From positions 1 to 41,899 of the forward strand of contig CAYZJB010000033.1 of NCBI GenBank assembly GCA_964478735.1: DNA of 41,899 bases. The letters are read 5' to 3'. Under the pieces are notes generated by a model. The model did no database searches. It was not told where the DNA came from and saw only the letters and a list, made by a program, of their open reading frames with translations. The stretch comes from CAYZJB01 sp964478735. Its GTDB lineage: Bacteria > CLD3 > SB21. The position numbers and the translations under genes were made by a program. Below, in pieces: positions 1 to 9,333 of the stretch (positions are counted from its first letter, which is position 1; each line of letters opens with the position of its first letter).

Positions 1-2090
1 ATCGCAACGACCTCGACGACCAGCTCTTCGGCACCTTCGCGCGCTGCCGCGACCTCTTGCGCCAGCCGCCGGTGCAGGCCGCCGACCGGGCCGACCTGCG
101 CGCGAAGCTCGCCGTCGCTTCCGGCGGCGTCGTGTTCACCACGATCCAGAAGTTCTTCCCCGAGGAGAAGGGCGACCGCCACCCGGTGCTCTCGCAGCGC
201 CGCAACATCGTTGTCATCGCCGACGAGGCACACCGCAGCCAGTACGACTTCATCGACGGCTTCGCGCGGCACATGCGCGACGCTCTGCCGCACGCGTCGT
301 TCGTCGGCTTCACCGGCACTCCGATCGAGAAGACCGACGCCAATACGCGCGCGGTGTTCGGCGATTACATCAGCGTCTACGACATCCAGTGCGCGGTCTT
401 CGATGGCGCCACGGTGCCCATCTACTACGAGAGCCGGCTCGCGAAGCTCGCGCTCGACCAGGCGGAGCGGCCGAAGATCGACCCGGACTTCGAGGAGGCC
501 ACCGAGGGCGAAGAGGTCGAGCGCAAGGAAAAGCTCAAGACCCGGTGGGCGCAGCTCGAAGCCGTGGTAGGCGCCGAAAAGCGGCTTGGCATCGTGGCGC
601 GCGATATCGTCGAGCACTTCGAGAAGCGGCTCGAGGCGCTGGACGGCAAAGCGATGGTGGTGGTGATGAGCCGCCGCATCGCGGTCGAGCTGTATCGCGA
701 ACTCGTCGCGCTGCGCCCGGCATGGCACGGCGAGGATGACGAGCAGGGCACGCTCAAGGTGGTGATGACCGGCTCGGCGTCGGACCCGCTCGACTGGCAG
801 CCGCACATCCGCAACAAGCCGCGACGCGAGGCGCTCGCCAACCGCTTCCGCGATGCCGCCGATCCACTGCGCCTCGTGCTGGTGCGCGACATGTGGCTCA
901 CCGGCTTCGACGCGCCGAGCCTCCACACGATGTACGTGGACAAGCCCATGCGTGGCCACGGCCTGATGCAGGCCATCGCGCGCGTGAACCGGGTGTTCAA
1001 GGACAAGCCCGGCGGACTGGTGGTCGACTACCTGGGCCTGGCGCACGAGCTCAAGGCGGCGCTCGCCACCTACACCGAGAGCGGCGGCACCGGGCGCACC
1101 GCACTCAACCAGGACGAGGCGGTCGCGGTGATGCTGGAGAAGTACGAAGTCTGCTGCGGGCTCTTCCATGGCTTCGACCGGTCCAAGTGGACGACCGGCA
1201 CACCGCAGGAGCGGCTCGGGCTCCTCCCTCCCGCCCAGGAGCACATCCTGGCGCAGGAGAACGGCAAGGATCGCTGCGTGCGCGCAGTGCGCGAGCTGTC
1301 GCAGGCGTTCGCCCTGGCGGTGCCGCACGAGGAAGCCCTGCGTATCCGCGACGACGTGGCCTTCTTCCAAGCGGTACAGGCGGTGCTCGCCAAGCGCGCC
1401 CCGGGCGACGCGCGCCCGGAAGAGGAGCTCGACCACGCGGTGCGTCAGATCATCTCGCGGGCGGTGGCCCCCGAAGGCGTGGTGGACATCTTCGCAGCGG
1501 CGGGACTCACGAAGCCCGACATCTCGATCCTCTCGGACGAGTTCCTCGCCGAAGTGCGCGGGATGCCCCAGCGCAACCTCGCCGTCGAGCTGCTCCAGAA
1601 GCTGCTCAAGGGTGAGATCGCGACCCGTCGCCGGAAGAACGTCGTCCAGGCCCGCTCCTTCGCCGAGATGCTGGAAGAAACCATCCGCCGTTACCAGAAC
1701 CGCGCCGTCGAGGCGGCGCAGGTGATCGAGGAGCTGATCCAGCTCGCGAAGCAGATGCGCGAGGCGAACGCGCGGGGCGAGGCGCTCGGGCTCTCGGAGG
1801 ACGAGCTGGCGTTCTACGACGCGCTGGAGACGAACGACAGCGCGGTGAAGGTGCTGGGTGACGAGACGCTGCGCGGGATCGCGCGCGAGCTGGTCGAGAC
1901 CGTGCGCAAGAACGTCACCATCGACTGGACCCTGCGTGAGAACGTCCGCGCGCAGTTGCGGGTGCTCGTCAAGCGCATCCTGCGGAAGCACGGGTACCCG
2001 CCGGACAAGCAGGAGAAGGCGACGCAGACGGTGCTGGAGCAGGCAGCCTTGCTCTCTGCGGAGTGGGCCGCGATATGGATGGGCGTCTAA
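1..2090 (+). CDS. hsdR: Type I restriction enzyme subunit R (HsdR), 5'-truncated by window edge
   Basis: This is the motor and cleavage subunit of a type I restriction-modification complex, which translocates DNA by ATP hydrolysis and cuts away from the recognition site. The frame is open from base 3 and begins with RNDLDDQLF, a conserved HsdR segment, so the gene starts outside the window. Visible SF2 helicase motifs are the DEAH box (VVIADEAHRSQYD), the motif III-like FTGTPI, and the motif VI region QAIARVNRVF, followed by the long helical C-terminal domain. About 695 codons are present. A full HsdR has roughly 1000 residues, so the N-terminal nuclease domain and Walker A motif are missing here. 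No hsdM or hsdS is visible. The TAA stop lies inside the R'' box of an attC site, as is usual for integron cassette genes. The GC-rich codon use differs from the backbone beyond 5.25 kb. Confidence 0.95.
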   Translation, partial: RNDLDDQLFGTFARCRDLLRQPPVQAADRADLRAKLAVASGGVVFTTIQKFFPEEKGDRHPVLSQRRNIVVIADEAHRSQYDFIDGFARHMRDALPHASFVGFTGTPIEKTDANTRAVFGDYISVYDIQCAVFDGATVPIYYESRLAKLALDQAERPKIDPDFEEATEGEEVERKEKLKTRWAQLEAVVGAEKRLGIVARDIVEHFEKRLEALDGKAMVVVMSRRIAVELYRELVALRPAWHGEDDEQGTLKVVMTGSASDPLDWQPHIRNKPRREALANRFRDAADPLRLVLVRDMWLTGFDAPSLHTMYVDKPMRGHGLMQAIARVNRVFKDKPGGLVVDYLGLAHELKAALATYTESGGTGRTALNQDEAVAVMLEKYEVCCGLFHGFDRSKWTTGTPQERLGLLPPAQEHILAQENGKDRCVRAVRELSQAFALAVPHEEALRIRDDVAFFQAVQAVLAKRAPGDARPEEELDHAVRQIISRAVAPEGVVDIFAAAGLTKPDISILSDEFLAEVRGMPQRNLAVELLQKLLKGEIATRRRKNVVQARSFAEMLEETIRRYQNRAVEAAQVIEELIQLAKQMREANARGEALGLSEDELAFYDALETNDSAVKVLGDETLRGIARELVETVRKNVTIDWTLRENVRAQLRVLVKRILRKHGYPPDKQEKATQTVLEQAALLSAEWAAIWMGV

Positions 2091-2148
2091 CAACCGGTTG
2101 CAGCGGACGGACCGCTGCGCAGCCCGCCGCTGAACCGCAGCGTTAGGC
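2085..2148 (+). repeat. Integron attC site 1 (64 bp)
   Basis: R'' is GTCTAAC (2085-2091) and R' is GTTAGGC (2142-2148). Inside them, GGTTGCAGCGG on the left pairs with CCGCTGAACC on the right, leaving one unpaired G in the left arm. That extrahelical base is the hallmark of attC sites recognised as folded single strands by integron integrases. The arms next to R''/R' (AACC against GCAGC) do not pair, as expected for the unpaired central spacer. The hsdR stop codon lies within R''. Confidence 0.88.
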
Positions 2149-2161
2149 AGCGAGAGCGGAT

Positions 2162-2716
2162 ATGGCTGAGAATAAGCGAACAGAATTTTTTGGCCTGACT
2201 GCGCTGGTGGTGCTCACCAGGGTGGGGGACGGAATTACCACCTACCTGGTGACTCCCGACTTAACGCGTGAAATGAATCCCCTTGCAGCAGGTGGGTGGT
2301 GGACGCTTATTTTTTTCGCTGCGGTAATACTGGCATTGTCTATCTGGCTCAACTATCAAAATCTTTTCCGACCCATTGACAACTTCCCGAACACGGCAGG
2401 TCAAAGCTACCTCGAGTTCAAGCGCCACTATTTCGACCCCAAACACAACAAAGTGTTGGAAACACACCTGGGGCGCGTGATCGCCTACATCTTCGGCTTC
2501 ATCATGCCGCGAACGCTGATCCTGTGGAGTCTACTTCTTATCGTCAACAACATCATGACTTTGGCTGAAGTCACCTGGTATGTTGAGCTGAAGAAACAGT
2601 ATCCGATTTGGATACTGTTCTATGCTGCGCTACCGCTACTCGCCTTGGTTTTTCTGGAATTGTTGCAGCGCCGTGATTATGATCGCTACCAGTCACAGCG
2701 GACAGTTGTTCTGTAG
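2162..2716 (+). CDS. Hypothetical multi-pass membrane protein (cassette gene)
   Basis: This 184-residue protein has four to five hydrophobic segments: residues about 9-30, 44-62, 106-135 and 148-168. The N-terminal half contains DGITTYLV followed by REMNPLA, a pattern reminiscent of DUF5658-type small membrane proteins. That resemblance is weak and the function is unknown. The ATG lies 13 bases after the R' box of attC site 1, the usual position for the first gene of an integron cassette. The next gene begins 22 bases downstream with no attC between them, so the two share one cassette. The base composition is less GC-rich than hsdR, so this cassette has a different origin from its neighbour. 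Confidence 0.75.
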   Translation: MAENKRTEFFGLTALVVLTRVGDGITTYLVTPDLTREMNPLAAGGWWTLIFFAAVILALSIWLNYQNLFRPIDNFPNTAGQSYLEFKRHYFDPKHNKVLETHLGRVIAYIFGFIMPRTLILWSLLLIVNNIMTLAEVTWYVELKKQYPIWILFYAALPLLALVFLELLQRRDYDRYQSQRTVVL

Positions 2717-2738
2717 TGCTCGCAAGTCGGGCCATGTA

Positions 2739-3314
2739 ATGAAAGATCATGCTATGGACTCTAACGTGAAACCCGCATTCGAAAGTGTTAAGGATTATTC
2801 GCTTTCAATGGAACGGGCATTGGTCGAGCTCTTCGCGCTGGCGATCCCAATCCTGGCCGTGCAAGCAGCGCTATGGTTATGGATGTGGGAGCTGGGTAGC
2901 CTCACACAAGGATTAGATTCAGTCCTGAGTTTGCGAGTGGGTGGACCGCTGTTCGTTGTGGGAGTGCTCACGCATGAGCTGGTGCATGGCGTTACATGGA
3001 AGGTTGTCGGCCGTCTCCGTTGGAAAGATATCCGGTTTGGAATACAGCTTAAGACTTTTACACCTTACGCCAGCCCGACTGTGCCCATGAGAGCACGGAC
3101 TTACCGGATGGGGGTGATGATGCCGCTGATTGTGGTGGGGCTTATCCCTTTTGTGGCGGGCCTGATCTTGGGATACTCACAATTGGCTGTGTTTGGTATG
3201 GTGTTTACATTTGTAGCTGGTGGCGACCTGGCCATACTGCGAGCGATGCGGTCTGTCGCATCGAGCGCATGGGTTCAAGACCACCCTGAAAGAGCAGGCT
3301 GCTATGTAGTCGCT

Positions 3315-3320
<6 letters not shown>
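2739..3320 (+). CDS. DUF3267-like putative zincin metallopeptidase, membrane-bound
   Basis: This 193-residue protein has hydrophobic segments near residues 25-50, 60-80 and 120-165. The motif THELVHG has the HExxH arrangement of zinc metallopeptidases and sits at the end of the second hydrophobic segment, as in the DUF3267 (putative zincin) family. The later AGGDL and QDHPERAG segments also fit that family, so the catalytic role is inferred from the motif only. ATG 2739 is chosen because it follows the upstream gene by 22 bases; ATG 2754 is an alternative. The stop TAA falls inside the R'' box of attC site 2. This is the second gene of a two-gene cassette, and the substrate is unknown. Confidence 0.78.
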
Positions 3321-3386
<66 letters not shown>

Positions 3387-3412
3387 CGCACCAGAGCTTG
3401 AGCACGCCGAGA

Positions 3413-4615
3413 ATGTCGCACATGGACGCCACCAACCTCGCCGCACGCCTCGGGGAGCTGCATTCCAAGGACCTCAAGACACGGAAACGAGCCGCGATAC
3501 AGCTCGGCCAAGAGAGGGAGGCCCGTGCTGTAGAACCATTGGTCGAAGTGCTGAAGGATGGATCAGTACGCAGAGAAGTCACGGACGCGTTGGTGAAGAT
3601 CGGTGAGGGAGCCGTTCCGGCGCTGGCCGAAGCCATGAGGCGACGCGAGCCTGCGACATCTCTAGCCGCTATCGAAGCTCTTGGCCGGATTCGTGACCCG
3701 CGTGCCGTCGAGCCTCTTCTGGTACTCCTTGAACAGCCTGAGCAAGGCATTCGGAGAGAGGCCGCGCTCGCGCTGGGGCGCATTCGCGACGCGCGCGCGG
3801 TGGATCATTTGATCCCACTCCTTCGCGAACCCGACCTTTCCACGAGGCGAACCGTTGCGGAGGCCCTCGGGCGCATCGCTGATGTGCGCGCAGTTCGCCC
3901 TTTGACTGCACTTCTCGAAACAGAGCAGTTTCTCCCAGCCGTCGCCGAAGCACTCGGCCACATAGCCGACCCTCAGGCAGTACCCCCGCTTGTCGCAGCG
4001 CTGCTCACCGATCCAGACAACCGAGCCGTCATCTGAGGGGCTCTCGCAAGAATCGGAAGTGGCGCCGTCGACGCCCTGATTGACTTGTTGCGGGCCAAGT
4101 ATTCCCTTGTTCGACACAATGCCGCGACGACATTGGGGGACATCGGAGATCCAAGATCCGTGGAATCGCTCGTGGCATTACTCCAAGACGAGGATCGCTT
4201 CGTCGCCGCGGCTGCAGCCAAAGCATTGGGAAGCATCGGCGACCGACGCGCAGAGCCAGCACTCATCCGTCTGCTAACGACTGAGGACGAGGTCTTGCGT
4301 ACTGACGTTATTGAAACACTTGGCAAGATAGGTGCATCAGCCGCAGTGGGAGAGCTGCTACGGCTGGCGCGAGTCGGCGCTTCGAGCGAGGTCGCCGTGC
4401 GCGCATTGGTGCAGATACTCACACGGGCCGCATCCGAATGTGAGGACGTCGACCTAGAAGGACTGAAGGAAATACCCACGAAGACGACGCAATACTCCTA
4501 TTACGACGATCAGTACGGCGCGGTATATGAGCATGGCATTGTCTTTGTACGCTCCTCCGACGTACACAAAGCCAACGACCTTGCGCAGGCTGAGCTCGCT
4601 CGACGCTCAAAGTGA
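3413..4615 (+). pseudogene. HEAT-repeat protein interrupted by one in-frame TGA
   Basis: The reading frame stays open from 3413 to 4615 except for a single TGA at 4034-4036, giving about 400 codons. Both halves consist of HEAT/PBS-lyase-like repeats of about 31 residues, with the recurring pattern ALGRIRDPRAVEPLLxLL. The repeat unit runs straight across the stop (VI-stop-GALARIGSGAVDALIDLL), where the repeat would normally carry a charged residue, so a CGA-to-TGA change is the simplest explanation. The C-terminal 60 residues are not repeats. ATG 3413 lies 26 bases after the attC 2 R' box; ATG 3422 is an alternative. HEAT arrays usually mediate protein-protein interaction. The gene could be a recent pseudogene, could be read through, or could carry a sequencing error. 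A downstream restart at 4085 is possible. Confidence 0.8.
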
Positions 4616-4635
4616 GCTGTGTGGTGCGTCGGTGC

Positions 4636-4744
4636 GGCCAACCAGCGCAGAAAGCTGACAAGCCCGTGGCGGCCGCGTGAAGCGGATGGGATCTTGCCTG
4701 GCTGCGGCCGCCACAGGCTGCAGCTTACGCGCATTCCGTTAGGT
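4636..4744 (+). repeat. Integron attC site 3 (109 bp, R'' degenerate)
   Basis: R' is GTTAGGT (4738-4744) and R'' is the degenerate GGCCAAC (4636-4642). The arms AAGCTGACAAGCC and GGCTGCAGCTT pair with one unpaired A. They are followed by a perfect 11-bp stem, GTGGCGGCCGC with GCGGCCGCCAC, around a loop of about 27 bases. The site lies 20 bases after the HEAT gene stop. Confidence 0.75.
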
Positions 4745-4761
4745 GGCACCAAGAGATCAGT

Positions 4762-5244
4762 ATGGTCCGTGGCCTGACTGTGTCAGCTAGAGTCCGCTTA
4801 GTCGGCTGCTGCTTCCTGTTGGCCGTCCTGGCCGCAGCTTGCAAGGACTCGACCTCCCCCGAACCTCTCACCGTCACCGTCGTGACCCCCGCGATGGGCC
4901 CCCTCGCCGGCGGGACCTCTGTGACAATCACAGGTAGCAACTTCACGAATGTCACAAGCGTGACGATCGGGGGCAGTCAGCTCGGCAACCGCACCCTCGG
5001 CAGCACCACACAGATCACCGGGACCACGCCGGCCGCCGCTTCCCCCGGTGCCAAGGATGTGGTCGTGACCTCCAGCACCCACGGCAGCGCCACCTGCACC
5101 GCGTGCTTTACCTACAACGCCGTCAGCGTCGCGTCCGTTAGCCCCGCCAGCGGTCCGCTGCGCGGCGGGACCAACGTTATGATCAGCGGCACCAACTTCA
5201 TTGACGTGACCAGCGTAACCATCGCCGGCAGCGACCTCGATTAA
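4762..5244 (+). CDS. IPT/TIG-domain lipoprotein, truncated at its 3' end
   Basis: The N-terminus is a lipoprotein signal (hydrophobic core then LAAAC, Cys about residue 27) followed by a Ser/Pro linker. One complete IPT/TIG immunoglobulin-like domain covers residues about 35-118. A second begins at VASVSPASGPLRGGT and stops after some 40 residues at AGSDLD, where a full domain would run another 40 or so. Such proteins are surface or periplasmic binding modules. The ATG lies 17 bases after the attC 3 R' box. The TAA falls only 3 bases before the end of the oppositely oriented kinase gene, just where base composition changes, so the gene looks cut by a junction. The style of the protein recalls Gemmatimonadota secreted proteins, but that is only an impression. 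Confidence 0.75.
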   Translation: MVRGLTVSARVRLVGCCFLLAVLAAACKDSTSPEPLTVTVVTPAMGPLAGGTSVTITGSNFTNVTSVTIGGSQLGNRTLGSTTQITGTTPAAASPGAKDVVVTSSTHGSATCTACFTYNAVSVASVSPASGPLRGGTNVMISGTNFIDVTSVTIAGSDLD

Positions 5245-5247
5245 TTA

Positions 5248-8200
5248 TTAACTAATATTTTGCCGCCGAAGCGTGATTCGTATTGCGTCGGAGAGTTCCA
5301 TCCGGGTAAACGGTTTGAAAAGAATCTGGCTCGTGTCGACGCCTTTTTCTTTTTGCAATTCCGCCCAGTCGGCAAATCCCGTCGCGAAGAGGTAGGGTAC
5401 GTCGGGGGTATGGACCTGCATTTTGCGTAACAGCTGAAACCCGTTCATGCCCGGCATCTGGACATCGAGGACCACGAGCCTGAACGTATCGTTGAAAAAA
5501 GCCCGCAGGCCGTCGTCCGGCGTCGACGCGAGGACCGGCGAGTATCCCATCTCCTGCAAGACGACGTTGTAGATCGGAAGCAGGGCGAGTTCGTCGTCGA
5601 CGACGAGCACCTTTCCGCTGCCCTGATGCAAAGGACTTTCACCGGTCGGCGTAAACAAGTGCGGTTGACGGTCCGACGGCAGATAGACGTAGAAACACGT
5701 CCCCTTGCCGGTTTCGGATACGACGTCGACGTAGCCGTGATGGTTGAGCGTGATGCTTTTGACGACGGCGAGTCCGAGCCCCGTTCCCTTGCCGACTTCT
5801 TTGCTCGTGTAGAAGGCCTCGAATATTTTCGGCAGATCCGACGCCGCTATCCCGCAGCCGTTGTCCTCGACGCAGATTTCGGCATACCACTCGTCCGTCA
5901 TCGCCTGACGGGCCAGTATCGGCGACGTCAGTCGATTGACTTTCCGGGTTCGGATGACGATGCGTCCGTTTTCATCGATCGCGTCGCGGGCATTGACGAC
6001 AAGATTAAGCAACACCTGCTCGATCTGCGTTTTATCGCCTTCGATGGACGGCAGACCGGTTTCGAGATCGAGTATGATGCCGATCGATTTGGTTCCCCGC
6101 GAGCGGAGCATCAGGTCGTACGAACTCCGGATGACGTCATTGAGGTCGATGCTGGCAAATCGGACCGGCGATTGGCGTGCGAAGACGAGCAGTTGTTTGA
6201 TGATATCCGCCGCGCGCCGGGCCGCATCGGTGATCGTACCGGAATAGCTGCGGACGATATCCGCGTTGTGCGCCTGCTGCGATACCATTTCCGCGGTCGG
6301 AATGATAACGGCCAGCATATTGTTGATATCGTGCGCGATACCGCCGGCAAGGCGGCCGATACTTTCCATTTTCTGGGACTGAATAAGGTCCTGCTCCAGT
6401 TTCCGTTTTTCCGTAATGTCCTGAACGCCGCCGCTCACGCGCGTCGCGCGTCCGGTTTCCGGATCGACCACGGGCTGGATAAAATCGCGCAGCGTCCGCA
6501 GGGAACCTTCGCGCGTGCGAATACGATATTCGGCGATACAGGATTCTCCCACGGAAAGTTTGACGTCGATCTCTTTCGAAACCCTTCGAAAATCGATCGG
6601 ATCGACGATGGACAACCAGCCGCCGCGTTGCTGGATTTCTTCCAGAGAATATCCGGTGACGCGGGAGAAGCCGGGAGACACCCAGGTCGGGCGGATATTT
6701 CCGTCATCCGAAAGGTCCGCCGTGTAAATGTAATCGGCGGCCAGGTTGGAAAACAGCCGGTACCGTTCTTCGTTTTGCCGGAGCATTTCTTCCGTCGCCT
6801 TGCGGTCCGTAATGTCCCGGATCGCGCTCATGCGAACGCGCCGGTTTTTATATATGAAATGTCGTGCCCGGACTTCGCCGTACACGATCCGGCCCGATTT
6901 GTGTAGGCCGCGCAATTCGTACGGGCCCATGTCTTCGGTCCGGATTTTCCGCATGACCAGTTCATGATCGTCGGGGTGTACGAGGTCGGTGACGGGCCGT
7001 CCGATGACGTCTTCGACGCTGTAGCCGAGCATTTCGGCCAACTGGCGATTGCTGTCGATGATGATGCCGTCTTCGGTCAGAGCAATTCCTTCAAACGTCG
7101 CATCGGCGATCGTCGACAGGCGCAATTGCGTCTCGCGCATCGCTTCTTCCGCCATGCGCTGGTTGGTGATATCGGTAAACGTACAGAGGACGTGCCGGAT
7201 GCTGCCGTCGGGAAGCAGTTGGGGATCGGCGTTGACAAGCAGCCATACGCGGTCGCCGTGGATCGGACGGTAGACACCCATGACGGCGTTGTGAACGGGT
7301 TTTCGGGTCCGGATGGCGACGGGGACGGGATGCATCGTGCCGGGAAAATACGATCCGTCGTCATGAATCACGTTCCACTCGGGATCGAAAGACGTTTTGC
7401 CGAGCAGTTGGTCCTCCGTAAGGCCGAGCAGATGCAGGGCGGCGCGGTTGGCCACGAGAATTTCCGCGTCGGGCCCCTGAAGCAGCACGCCGACGCTGAG
7501 ATCGCGGATCAATTCACGGAAACGCTCTTCGCTTTCGCGCAACTCGCTTTCGGCGAGTTTTTTTTCCGTAATGTCGGAGACGAGGCCGATCAAACGCAGC
7601 GGAGCGCCGCTTTCATCGCGCACCACCCGTCCGTGAACCTCATGCCAGCGGATGTTTCCGTCCGGCCAGAGTACTCGACACTCGACGTCGCACGTGCCGC
7701 TCTGACCGACGGCCGTATGAAGGGCCTCCTGAAAGCGGATCCGGTCTTCAGGGTGAATGAGCTGGAGGTAGGCGTCACGCGTTCCGGAAAATTGGCCGGG
7801 TTTCAGTCCGAAAATTTCATGAACGCGTTCCGACCAGCTCACCGCGTGGGTCGCCATGTCCCATTGCCACACGCCCATTCGTCCGGCCTCGAGCGCCAGC
7901 CGGAGACGGTACTCACTTTCCAGCAACGCACGTTCGATCTGCCGTTCCATCGTGATATCGCGCATGGCGCCGAGCATGCGGGTGGGCCGGTCGAGTCCGT
8001 CCAGGATGAAGACGCCGGAATCGTGAACGAGGATGTAACTCCCGTCACGCCGCCGAAAGCGATAATCCGTCTCGTACGGTTCGCCACGCCGCATCGCTTC
8101 GTCGAGGAGGTCCAGAGCTGCTTTCCGGTCGTCGGGATGGATCATGTCCGCCCACTCGTCGATCCCGACGTGGTCGAATTCTTTTTCGGTATATCCCGTA

Positions 8201-8727
8201 ATGGACGTAACGGCGCCGCTCCACTGAATGCGGCCGGAGGCCACGTCGTAGTCGTACACGAGTTGGCCCGTCTGTCCGGTGACGACGCGGAACGTCTGAT
8301 GGCTTTCGAGAATATGCGCCTCGGCCTTTTTTTGCGCGGTGATGTCCGTGATGATGGAGATACTACCGATGACTTTTTTGGCTTTGTTCCGGATCGGCGC
8401 CGCGTTGATAAACACCCAGAGGACGTCGCCGCTGGCGTGACGAATCCGGATCTCGTACTGTTCCCGGATTCCCTTCGTACGGTCGAGGTTCCGCTGCCGT
8501 ACTTTTTTTCGATCGTCTTCGGTCAGGAGAAAAAGCTCGCTCGCGCGCTGGCCGATCAGGAAGTCCCTTTCATAACCCGTCATCCGCCCGAAGGCGTCGT
8601 TGACGAATAAGATCCGGTCGTCGTTGTCGACGTAGATCAATCCTTCGTTCATGAACTGAACGAGCGCGTCGTACAATTCTCTCGACGACAGGGAACTTCG
8701 GGCCGGCAATCGTTTTTTTGATGGCAT
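5248..8727 (-). CDS. Cytoplasmic hybrid sensor histidine kinase with six PAS domains and a receiver
   Basis: This 1159-residue protein has no signal peptide or membrane segment. Six PAS/PAC units follow one another, each closing with an xDIT motif (for example SIITDITAQKKAE, VSDITEKKLAE, IRDITDRKATE). A HisKA domain follows with GGIAHDINN, whose His is about residue 799. The HATPase domain has NLVVNARDAI (N box), EDNGCGIA (G1) and GKGTGLGLAVV (G2). A C-terminal receiver has VLVVDDE and LVVLDVQMPG, with phospho-Asp about residue 1088. Start ATG 8727 (MPSKKR) is preferred over the upstream ATG 8808 because the extra 27 residues are basic and unlike a PAS domain. No response regulator or DNA-binding partner is adjacent, so the output is unknown. 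Several PAS units could bind flavin, haem or small ligands, but the cofactor cannot be read from the sequence. Confidence 0.93.
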   Translation of the reverse strand: MPSKKRLPARSSLSSRELYDALVQFMNEGLIYVDNDDRILFVNDAFGRMTGYERDFLIGQRASELFLLTEDDRKKVRQRNLDRTKGIREQYEIRIRHASGDVLWVFINAAPIRNKAKKVIGSISIITDITAQKKAEAHILESHQTFRVVTGQTGQLVYDYDVASGRIQWSGAVTSITGYTEKEFDHVGIDEWADMIHPDDRKAALDLLDEAMRRGEPYETDYRFRRRDGSYILVHDSGVFILDGLDRPTRMLGAMRDITMERQIERALLESEYRLRLALEAGRMGVWQWDMATHAVSWSERVHEIFGLKPGQFSGTRDAYLQLIHPEDRIRFQEALHTAVGQSGTCDVECRVLWPDGNIRWHEVHGRVVRDESGAPLRLIGLVSDITEKKLAESELRESEERFRELIRDLSVGVLLQGPDAEILVANRAALHLLGLTEDQLLGKTSFDPEWNVIHDDGSYFPGTMHPVPVAIRTRKPVHNAVMGVYRPIHGDRVWLLVNADPQLLPDGSIRHVLCTFTDITNQRMAEEAMRETQLRLSTIADATFEGIALTEDGIIIDSNRQLAEMLGYSVEDVIGRPVTDLVHPDDHELVMRKIRTEDMGPYELRGLHKSGRIVYGEVRARHFIYKNRRVRMSAIRDITDRKATEEMLRQNEERYRLFSNLAADYIYTADLSDDGNIRPTWVSPGFSRVTGYSLEEIQQRGGWLSIVDPIDFRRVSKEIDVKLSVGESCIAEYRIRTREGSLRTLRDFIQPVVDPETGRATRVSGGVQDITEKRKLEQDLIQSQKMESIGRLAGGIAHDINNMLAVIIPTAEMVSQQAHNADIVRSYSGTITDAARRAADIIKQLLVFARQSPVRFASIDLNDVIRSSYDLMLRSRGTKSIGIILDLETGLPSIEGDKTQIEQVLLNLVVNARDAIDENGRIVIRTRKVNRLTSPILARQAMTDEWYAEICVEDNGCGIAASDLPKIFEAFYTSKEVGKGTGLGLAVVKSITLNHHGYVDVVSETGKGTCFYVYLPSDRQPHLFTPTGESPLHQGSGKVLVVDDELALLPIYNVVLQEMGYSPVLASTPDDGLRAFFNDTFRLVVLDVQMPGMNGFQLLRKMQVHTPDVPYLFATGFADWAELQKEKGVDTSQILFKPFTRMELSDAIRITLRRQNIS

Positions 8728-9333
8728 GATCGGCGTGAGACCAGGGAGGAAAATTTTTGGTAAAAGTACCCGCTGCGATGTGCAGTTGCAATACCGAAGT
8801 TTATTCAAAAAAAGAATGCATCCGGATTTTCGGACTTATTTATATAGTGGGTGAGAGTGACTCGTCTGCATGATCGGGTCTGATGAAGATGGGTGATTCC
8901 AAACTATGTTCGGGCTTTCATCAGTACAAAGTGCGCAGAACCCCCCTGCCTCCCCTTTCTCCATCAGTTTTTCCGGTATTTTAAGCGCTTGAGGGAGCAA
9001 GATCTTATGTTAAAAAGAAAAGCCTCACTCTCGCTGAGGACGCTATCTGGAAGAGGTTTAGCAGGGCTCAGTCGAAATGTCACCCCTTTGGGGTTGACGT
9101 AAACTTTTGTAGCAGTGTTTTTACAATCTGCCATTCCCTTTGGGAGTGGCTCGCGATGGCAACCCTTCAAGTCCGAAGGGCTGAAATGATTGTATGAGAA
9201 CCCCCGAAGGGGTGGTAGAGCCATTATCTTACATAAAGGGGAGGGATGGGTGTCCGACAAAAAAAATTACGTGGCGATTGGGTTGGAGAAATACGAAGTT
9301 CGACCAGCACTGCCAGGACGACAAAAATCGACC
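8728..9333. other. Intergenic region (about 600 bp) with four hairpins and an inverted-repeat boundary
   Basis: No gene is supported here. Short perfect or near-perfect hairpins occur at 9082-9094 (ACCCC/GGGGT), 9130-9150 (GCCATTCCC/GGGAGTGGC with one mismatch), 9163-9180 (CCCTTC/GAAGGG) and 9202-9212 (CCCC/GGGG). The stretch is also bounded by CCTCCCCTTT at 8949-8958 and its exact reverse complement AAAGGGGAGG at 9235-9244. This could be a small non-autonomous repeat element, a structured RNA, or regulatory leader for the monooxygenase gene. Confidence 0.5.

Noticed and set aside
5626..8610. Long open frames on the plus strand (426 and 548 codons) opposite the kinase gene
   Set aside because: They are antisense to a fully recognisable multi-PAS kinase and translate to low-similarity, His/Asp/Arg-rich sequence. 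They arise from the codon bias of the true frame.
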